A DNA stretch of 64,000 bases from Nereocystis luetkeana (taxonomy: Eukaryota; Sar; Phaeophyceae; Laminariales; Laminariaceae). The stretch's first letter is position 1, and every line of letters begins with the position of its first letter. The notes below the pieces were generated by a model. It worked only from the letters and a program-made list of their open reading frames with translations. It was not told where the DNA came from and did no database searches. Below are positions 58,801 through 64,000 of the stretch, in pieces. Where the stretch lies: positions 496,001-560,000 of the forward strand of contig JARUPZ010000027.1 in assembly GCA_031213475.1 (NCBI GenBank), given 5' to 3'. A program made the position numbers and the translations under genes.

Positions 58801-60325
58801 CGATGGGCTACCAATGTTGTCAAAGGGGTCGTCTCACCTGTCCGCTGGCGTAGACCGCGCCCCCAGCGTATCCGGCGGATACCGAGTTATTTGCGAAGAC
58901 CAAAGGCACCGTGAATGCGGCAAACGATCCGCTCTCCACGTAAACCGCCCCACCGTTAGCCGCCTGCCCAAATTCGTGCAAACAGGAACGAGCGGTAAAC
59001 ACGCCACGAAAAAAAAATGGGGATTCGATACGCATCAGATCTTGTTGCATACCAAGGCACCTTGTAATAATTATCAATTAGATTGGAAACGGGAAAAGTG
59101 TTATCATCGAAACTAATTTTTCCTCCGACCATCATGAATCGTAGGAATATACATGTTCTCAGTCCGACAAAAAAAGAACGAACACCCTCTTGTTATCGCA
59201 GCAGTAGTCTCTCTTCTTATCACTCTGAAGCGGCCGATATCCCACTCTCCCTTCTCGAAGGCCTCTCCTGATACGCACCCCTCCCTCCCTCCCTCCTTCC
59301 CTCCCTCCGACGACATACCCTCCTTTTTTCGTTGGCCCTACCCCTCGCCAATGTTACACCCCCCCGCGTCATTGCCAGCAGTGCAGAAAAAACTGTCAAC
59401 TACTCAGTTTTCTCGTTTCTATGTTTCCTCTCTGTCCGTGCTACTGCCGTAGAGCCTTCTACGGGTAGCGCCTAAAACGTCTTGCCTTCTAGGGATAGCG
59501 CCTACAACGTCTTGCCTTCTAGGGGCACATAGCGCCTAAAGCGTCTTGCCTTCTATTACGGGGGGTCATAGTTAATAGGACAAAATATTGTTAGCAAAAA
59601 TGGTTAAACATATAGGTGTTTATGTATACCAAAGGACCTGTTAACTATGGCCCCCCGTAATAGGAGTTGCGCCTAAAGTCTCTTGCCTTCTAGGGGTAGC
59701 GCCTAAAGCGTCTTGCCTTCTAGGAGTAGCTTCGCCTAAAACGTTTTGCCTTCTAGGGGTAGCGTCTTGGTCTGATTGTTCACTTAAGGAACTCCAGCAG
59801 CCTACTGTGAGCCAACTACAAGAAACAGTATAAGCTAGCAGTAGTAAGTGTAGCCCGCACGTGCTGCTTGCAAGTCATCTCAACGTAGTCATATACTGGC
59901 TAATAAGGGGTTTCACAGGTGAAGTATGCAAAAGCGGCTCAATCAACATTATGAGCATTTCCAAGTCACAGCATTCCGATGTCTAGCACGATCGTCAACG
60001 ACGATCCCTCGAAAACAATCACCACCCCCCGAAAAAAAGTAAGACCTCTTAGTACAGCAGCATCCATAGTGTGTTTTCATTGACGAAGATAACGTACCAA
60101 ACCAGTCACTCCGGCGAACGTCGCGGTCCCCAGGAACTCCTCCACAGCCAGGTTGAAGGTAAAGTTAGCCCCGCCTTGAATATCGAATCGCACATTGGTG
60201 AAGGTGACGTTGCTGTTGTCGGATGTGACGTGGTATTCGTAAGGGCCATCGACTGTCACCGTGATCACCTGGGCGCAAAAAAACAACGGACATAAAACGA
60301 TAAAAAGCGTGCTGGGCGAGGTCAT
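53507..60325 (-). CDS. Pmp-like repeat protein (polymorphic outer-membrane-protein type), six exons, 3' end not found
   Basis: Minus-strand exons: 60268-60098 (or from an ATG at 60325), 58963-58838, 57712-57478, 56146-55968, 54459-54367, 53581-53507. Phases agree at every junction (0, 0, 1, 0, 0). Reading through from the ATG at 60325 gives MTSPSTLFIVLCPLFFCAQ, a credible signal peptide, directly before VITVTVDGPYEYHV; alternatively a TTTTTTGCGCCCAG acceptor starts the exon at 60268 and the true start lies upstream. The protein shows spaced repeats NGGAVYVESGSFAAF, FANNSV, GGAVYASG, DGGALCVASRGEVSF, GGAVANFGYLLFE, GGAVFTGLGS, GGALYNLGTT, GGAVHIDVGGSL, the GGA(V/I/L) plus FxxN pattern of right-handed beta-helix Pmp-type surface proteins. 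Role: probably secreted or cell-surface; ligand unknown. Only about 293-312 residues are covered; family members are often much longer, so the C-terminal part must lie below 53507 or be lost. Confidence 0.82.
53803..53825. repeat. Three chained TACCWGGTA motifs
   Basis: Copies at 53803, 53810 and 53817 share their flanking TA, core order CCAGG, CCAGG, CCTGG. The 7-bp spacing means each unit adds CCWGGTA. Confidence 0.97.
53950..54246. repeat. Three tandem units of about 100 bp
   Basis: Units start at 53950, 54051 and 54147 with CATACTTGAGGCTACAGTAG and contain TAGGTCAATAGGTCAATAGG and CTTGTCGTTTGCTACTGTTT. Each unit contains TACAGTA and two contain TACTGTAGG. It lies in intron 5 of the Pmp-like gene. 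Confidence 0.93.
54886..54967 (+). repeat. CAATGTGCAGCATGATC repeat, copy 3
   Basis: CTTGCCTTCCGACAATGTGC, AGCATGATCTTCAACA and AAGAAGAAAACCTCGGCAAC match copy 1 at 39.30 kb. It lies in intron 4 of the Pmp-like gene. Confidence 0.8.
55066..55107 (+). repeat. Short GACAATGTGCAGGGCG repeat, inverted partner at 58.37 kb
   Basis: About 42 bp (TTTGCCTTCTGACAATGTGC then AGGGCGTTATTCATTC) occurs as a reverse complement at 58371-58413 with almost no differences, 3.3 kb away in the same gene. Confidence 0.85.
55848..55885. repeat. ATC trinucleotide microsatellite
   Basis: CATCACCATC followed by about nine ATC units in intron 4 of the Pmp-like gene, about 80 bp beyond the donor of the exon ending at 55968. 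Confidence 0.9.
56664..56772 (+). mobile_element. 109-bp MITE copy P
   Basis: Exactly 109 bp, ends TATTACGGGGGACC and GGCCCCCCGTAATA. It lies in intron 3 of the Pmp-like gene. Confidence 0.95.
58433..58548 (+). mobile_element. 109-bp MITE copy Q carrying one 7-bp insertion
   Basis: 116 bp, exactly 7 bp over consensus. GGTCCTATTTACTATGG has become GGACCTACCTGGTATTTAC followed by TATGG, i.e. CCTGGTA inserted after a TA (motif at 58518). Subtype with GTAAATAGAACC arms. Confidence 0.95.
58549..58616 (-). mobile_element. SINE fragment trapped between two MITEs
   Basis: GACCCGGGTCACATATAATA and CAGCCTCTCCTCCCCTACGG match the SINE body (minus orientation). Copies Q and R of the MITE lie directly on each side. 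Confidence 0.65.
58619..58749 (+). mobile_element. 109-bp MITE copy R carrying three TA-flanked insertions
   Basis: 131 bp, 22 bp over consensus, fully accounted for: CCAGGTA (+7, 58631), CAGTA (+5, making TACAGTA near 58693), CCGGTA (+6, making TACCGGTA near 58729) and a 4-bp TTAT-like expansion near 58706. The first three are insertions after TA that duplicate the TA. Ends TATTTCGGGAGACC / GGTCCCCGGTAATA. Confidence 0.93.
59455..59770. repeat. Minisatellite, unit about 30 bp, split by a MITE
   Basis: About seven units of GCGCCTAAAGCGTCTTGCC plus TTCTAGGGGTA, with variants. MITE copy T is inserted at the TA of TTCTAGG in one unit. It lies in intron 1 of the Pmp-like gene. Confidence 0.93.
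59554..59662 (-). mobile_element. 109-bp MITE copy T inserted in a minisatellite
   Basis: Exactly 109 bp including both TA. The empty site is known from neighbouring repeat units: CCTTCTAGGGGT. The filled site is CCTTC-TA-TTACGG ... CCGTAA-TA-GGAGT. This shows directly that the target duplication is TA and the element itself begins TTACGGGGG. Confidence 0.97.
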
Positions 60326-60368
60326 TGAGAGTGATATAGAGCAGTGATAGAAGAAGAGAAACTGCTAC

Positions 60369-60483
60369 TATTACGGGGGACCATAGTTAATAGGACCAAA
60401 TATTGTTAGTAAAAATGGTTAAATATATAGGTTTTGAAGTAAACCATACTGGTAGGTCCTATTAACTAGGGCCCCCCGTAATA
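60369..60483 (-). mobile_element. 109-bp MITE copy S carrying a CTGGTA insertion
   Basis: 115 bp, exactly 6 bp over consensus. ACCATAGGTCC has become ACCATACTGGTAGGTCC, i.e. CTGGTA inserted after a TA. It lies upstream of the ATG at 60325, so it may be near the promoter of the Pmp-like gene. Confidence 0.94.
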
Positions 60484-60782
60484 CTACTGTAGTAACTGCG
60501 GTGGTGAAGCATATTCGATTCGAGGCGGCCTGGAACAAGTGTAAACAATACCTCAGTAGTAGTACTGCTGTCGGAGGGTTAAGAAACAGAGATACATTGT
60601 TTTTCGGCTCCGCTCCCCTCTTTTTTCCTTTTTTTGTCGGGGTATGGATATATTTATATACTTATCTATCTATGAGTGATCAACGAGGAAGTTCAAGCCA
60701 TGCGCATTGTAGGATGGAATTTGGTTGGCTCCCCTTTCATTTTCGTGGCCTACTACGTACATGAAACAAAACGTAACTTTTT

Positions 60783-60893
60783 AGGCCCAGGGTTACATAG
60801 AAGGGTCTCCTCTCTCCTCCCCTCCTACCCGACTGAAGGAGAGAGAAGAGGTCGGCCATTCCTTCCCTCGACGACTCGCGCCTAATTTCGTGC
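60783..60893 (-). mobile_element. SINE fragment
   Basis: GGCCCAGGGTTACATAGAAG, CCTCTCTCCTCCCCTCCTAC and CCCTCGACGACTCGCGCCTA match, in order, the plus-strand reading of the SINE body at 38.42-38.56 kb with deletions. No head remains. Confidence 0.6.
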
Positions 60894-60932
60894 AGTAACA
60901 ATAGCAAATATCAAGAACACTGCTGTAATACA

Positions 60933-60953
60933 TACCAGGTACCAGGTACCAGG
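60933..60953. repeat. Two chained TACCWGGTA motifs plus a partial third
   Basis: Copies at 60933 and 60940 share TA; a third begins at 60947 (TACCAGGAA) and lacks the last TA. All cores are CCAGG. Confidence 0.97.
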
Positions 60954-61254
60954 AATATATTATGGTGTTGCCATCGAAATCGGCAGTCAGTCGTCAGTCA
61001 CCTCGAAATAATCGCGGAACAGCAAGCAAGTGCGTGGCGGCCTGAACCCGATGGCGATCGAAGTTTTCAAGCTATCTTGGATGCTGGATAGTTTGATCGA
61101 TCTGTGGGAAAAGGAAAGCTTTCGATCGTCCCGGTTATATCCCTCTGGGGCACACGAAAAACACTATAAATGCTATTAATACCAGGAAATTGAAAACGAC
61201 CCGAGGCGACGAATGAATGGCGTATCACCGGCCTCAACAGTTCACCCTTTTAGA

Positions 61255-61333
61255 ACCGCAGTCCCGTTTTGGGGACAAACCAGTCAAAGTTCAAGTAGTT
61301 TGTCCCCAAGACAGGACTGCGGTTCTAAAGGGG
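61255..61333. mobile_element. piggyBac-like MITE copy
   Basis: CCCTTTTAGAACCGCAGTCC, GGGGACAAACCAGTCAAAGT, GACTGCGGTTCTAAAGGGG. Flanks TTCA and CTAA look like a decayed TTAA duplication. Confidence 0.78.
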
Positions 61334-61582
61334 CTAAGTGGCCAAAAGCCGCGGAAGCCGAGCTCCGCCCTCTATCATGAGTCATGACACTATGTGGGGT
61401 GTGATATAGGAGGAGTGCTATGATAGGTTGAAACAAAAAACGTCTTCGGTATACTCGTCCGCTGCTTGGCTGGGTGATACGTGGTGATTCGAGATCCCTC
61501 GTACGAGGCGGACGGCTCAAAACAGCGCCTGAAATGTTGGCTGTACGCAAGCACCGCCCGAGAGACCCGCAGCTCCTAAAAA

Positions 61583-61671
61583 CCCTTTTAGAACCGCAGT
61601 CTCGTTTTGGGGGCAAACCAGTCAAATTCTAAGTAAGTTGTCCCCAAAACGGGACTGCGGCTCTAAAAGGG
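61583..61671. mobile_element. piggyBac-like MITE copy
   Basis: CCCTTTTAGAACCGCAGTCT ... ACTGCGGCTCTAAAAGGG, 250 bp from the previous copy in the same orientation. Flanks AAAA/ATAA retain no clear TTAA. Confidence 0.78.
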
Positions 61672-61992
61672 ATAAAGAAGACAAGCGTAGCATGCTTCCG
61701 TGTACCGTGTGGCGTCAGCTGCACAGCAGATGTACAGTGCAGGGTATAAAGGTTGACGAAATTAACTAGGAATTAATTGAGCTACTATTTACCTGGTATT
61801 AGACCTATGCCAATGGGACAGCGAAGTTTCAATAAAAAGTTTGAATTTCAAATACCTGGTACACCCGCCAAAATTTTCAGAACACGCTTCATATGGGCCA
61901 CGTAAAAAAAAAAAAAAGGCCCGAACTTTTGGGAAAGCCCGAAAAAAGCAAATCTGGGGCCGATGTTGGGCCAACATCGGCTTGAGAAAAAC

Positions 61993-62427
61993 TCAGGCCG
62001 ATCTTTGCTTCGAAGCGGCGAGATTCCGAGTCCTCGACAGACATCCATCAACAAAACCAACGATTGCGTCATGAATTCTGAACGGAGTGCCCTCGTTAGG
62101 GGCTCCGACCCACCCTAGAGTCACCGTCTTCACACCATGGCCCGTGTCATGTGGCGGGAGCTGACCAGACAAAACTTCTCCATCCGTCTCGAATAATGGC
62201 AAAAATATATTTTTCTTCAGGTTTGGGAGGATACCGTAGGACGCCGCTGGCAAGCTCTCGCCCCCTATAGACCATGGATCCACCTGATATCTTCGAGGCC
62301 GTCGTCTATATTCGTTGGCCTTGCCAGATACCGAGCGGGTTGGCCGTGGGCTGAGTCTATGTCGAGATCGAGCGTCGATCGTCGAACGAGCTGGTTTTCG
62401 ATCACTCTGTTGACAGTTCGGAACCAA
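61993..62427 (-). CDS. Open reading frame, unknown
   Basis: 144-codon minus-strand frame with protein-like stretches (FETDGEVLSGQLPPHDTGHG, GWVGAPNEGTPFRIHDAIVG). No family is recognised. It lies upstream of the Pmp-like gene on the same strand, but no splice-phase link to that gene's first exon could be shown. Confidence 0.2.
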   Translation of the reverse strand: MVPNCQQSDRKPARSTIDARSRHRLSPRPTRSVSGKANEYRRRPRRYQVDPWSIGGESLPAASYGILPNLKKNIFLPLFETDGEVLSGQLPPHDTGHGVKTVTLGWVGAPNEGTPFRIHDAIVGFVDGCLSRTRNLAASKQRSA

Positions 62428-63331
62428 AAAAACAAATTGAGCCGCCTGCAGCCGTTGGGGGGGGGGGAAATGTAAAGGGAAACATTCTTCTCTGTTTTCC
62501 CCACGGCGTCGGTGCGAGAAAAATTTCGGCTGTTTTTTTATGGCAATATATTTGGAAAAAAACTTTTGAACTTCGCTTTTCCATTATTGGCATAAGTCTT
62601 ACCTGGTAGTATTAATCGGATGGCAAGAGAAATAATAATAGTGTGGATCACTTAATTTTGACCGAAGAGGGAGAGGACATATGGAGAAACGTCGGCTGGT
62701 GTCATGTTTTCGTCTTCTCTCTTTCTCTGCTTTCTCCTTTCCCGTTTATATTTTCTCCTTTGGATTGAGTTCACTTTTTTATTTTCCTGAGATGTACGAT
62801 ACGCTTCAGTTCTGATGTGTACGTTATCGTGCTGCTTTGTATATACCAGGTATTTACTCATTTTTTATCTTTCATTTTTTCCTAAGGTGTTCTTCCACTC
62901 CCGATTTTTAGTGAGCCTGCCTGTCTTGTGGCCACGCGGACCAGGCTTGCCAGTGAGCTATTAATAAAGTGAGAACTACAACAACATGATGATATGCTAC
63001 CTGCTGTCATCATACAGCATACATACCAGCTATGATATCAGGGTCACATCCTGGTCACACCTACAACCTAAAAATATACTTCGAAGTATAGAGTTTGCAT
63101 CGATGCAACCACGTGACCTCGCTTCTGGCATGGCCTGCTCTATTAATAGGACACACGTGCAAAAGCTTTGCGTTTTCTTGCTCCACGGCGTCATGCGCGC
63201 GGGGGGACAGCAGTAGACACCAAACGCCTCTTCTTTTGGTAATCTTCCCGCTCAGAGGTCAACTTCAAATCGGAGGAAGTTCCCAAAAATGAAACACGCC
63301 TCAAAACATCACAACTTCCCTGTTCCGACCC

Positions 63332-63447
63332 GCTTTTAGGATTGCGGTCTGGTCTTGCGGGCAACTTACTGAGCAGCACGATATCGCAGCAGGTACCAGG
63401 TGGATTTCTCAGTAGATTATGCTCGAAACGAGACTGCAGTCCTAAAA
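63332..63447. mobile_element. piggyBac-like MITE copy, decayed
   Basis: GCTTTTAGGATTGCGGTC at the left and CGAGACTGCAGTCCTAAAA at the right with a diverged middle that contains a TACCAGGTG variant. Confidence 0.65.
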
Positions 63448-63538
63448 CACAGGCTAAAAGACTCTTGAGCGCCTCGCCAAAAAGGCACACCCCTTATGGG
63501 TACCGGTTCCAAGTACTCGTACCCTAGTGGCTTTAATT

Positions 63539-63875
63539 ATAAGGTTTACCCTCGGCTGGGTACGAGTAATCGATCCATCTTTTACCCCTATCGCTCGGCA
63601 GTCGGTATGTAGGCGACTCCTTCACATGTGACGTCGTCGAGGACATGGGTTCGAATCTCACTTTGAAGGTTCATTTTTTAAAAACGCGTGCGCGTGCGTC
63701 CCTGAACACGTGTATCTCCTCGGTTCCCCAAGTAAGTACTGAAATGAAGCGGGTAGGTCAGCGTACGGCTGTATACGGTACCGACGCCCCAAAGATCCCG
63801 CCGTTCGGAAGGGGGGGGAGTGCCACGTATAAAGATTACCCTGGGCTGAGTAATCGATCGATCTTTTACCCCTAT
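63539..63875 (+). repeat. Pair of diverged direct repeats
   Basis: ATAAGGTTTACCCTCGGCTG, AGTAATCGATCCATCTTTTA and CCCCTAT near 63539-63592 recur near 63829-63875 as ATAAAGATTACCCTGGGCTG, AGTAATCGATCGATCTTTTA, CCCCTAT. The sequence between them includes a B-box-like GGGTTCGAATCTC at 63651, which hints at a tRNA-derived element. Confidence 0.55.
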
Positions 63876-64000
63876 ACCTGGTAGCATCTTCACACTTTAT
63901 TTCTATTAGAGAAAAACGCTCATCTCTCACCTAGAAAAAGTATGCGGCACGCAGCTCTCGATGCATGAGTGTATATATCAAAAACCGGTTCCCCTGACTT

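Larger units (their letters stand above)
215..63883. repeat. TACCWGGTA nonamer, 48 exact dispersed copies
   Basis: Exact TACCTGGTA/TACCAGGTA copies start at 215, 1869, 2376, 2589, 2941, 3426, 4638, 5065, 5341, 5998, 7409, 16103, 16387, 20300, 20430, 21287, 24648, 24655, 25641, 25826, 27968, 28001, 29863, 35327, 38735, 41705, 44924, 47361, 47571, 47687, 47694, 47777, 47826, 48277, 53803, 53810, 53817, 56492, 57183, 57961, 58518, 60933, 60940, 61790, 61853, 62600, 62844 and 63875. Many one-base variants also exist. Copies sit in introns, intergenic DNA and inside other repeats. None falls in a reconstructed coding exon. Inside MITE copies they are 7-bp insertions at TA. Confidence 0.9.

Noticed and set aside
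215-63883. TACCWGGTA as a transcription-factor or splice signal
   Set aside because: Positions show no fixed relation to exon starts, donors or acceptors, and sister repeats show it is gained by 7-bp insertion at TA; a binding role is not excluded but is not supported here.

Overview
The window is eukaryotic nuclear DNA. Short exons (about 75-240 bp) with GT-AG and one GC-AG boundary are separated by introns of 0.6-2.6 kb, and most of the sequence is intergenic or intronic and full of short non-autonomous mobile elements. Three things together suggest a photosynthetic stramenopile, most likely a brown alga: exon/intron proportions, an interstitial TTAGGG-type telomeric array, and gene content (secreted SMP-30-like propeller, ankyrin protein, polymorphic-membrane-protein-like repeat protein, flagellar-type protein). 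This is inference; no marker gene fixes the species.

Four multi-exon genes can be reconstructed with matching reading-frame phase. (1) + strand 1345-11776: seven exons, 321 aa, a secreted SMP-30/gluconolactonase/LRE-like beta-propeller. (2) + strand 19120-22724: three exons, about 497 aa, an ankyrin-repeat protein with an MGCTSS acylation-type N terminus. (3) - strand 45620-40152: five clear exons (179 codons), a probable cilia/flagella-associated protein, one intron of GC-AG type. (4) - strand 60325-53507: six exons, the N-terminal part of a large secreted protein with Pmp-like GGA(V/L) repeats, 3' end not found. A few other open frames are listed with low confidence.

The rest is repeats. 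At least 19 full copies and one fragment of a 109-bp hairpin MITE (ends TATTACGGGGG, TA target duplication) are scattered from 1 kb to 60 kb. Also present are a piggyBac-like MITE (TTAA target), a roughly 240-bp family ending GGCGTTCTACGATAGAGG, a hAT-like insert with 8-bp duplication nested in one of those, tRNA-headed SINEs, a 208-bp-arm foldback inside an intron of gene 1, and several minisatellites.

The most striking signal is the nonamer TACCWGGTA (TACCTGGTA or TACCAGGTA, reverse complements of each other), found 48 times by eye in 64 kb against about 0.5 expected. Where it lies inside copies of the 109-bp MITE, it is an insertion of exactly 7 bp at a TA: a CCWGG core with the TA duplicated. 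TATTAATA (TA-TTAA-TA) and TACAGTA occur as insertions in the same way. This matches excision scars of TA-targeting cut-and-paste transposons, and TATTAATA is the scar expected from the 109-bp MITE itself. The element that would leave the CCWGG scar is not seen in the window.
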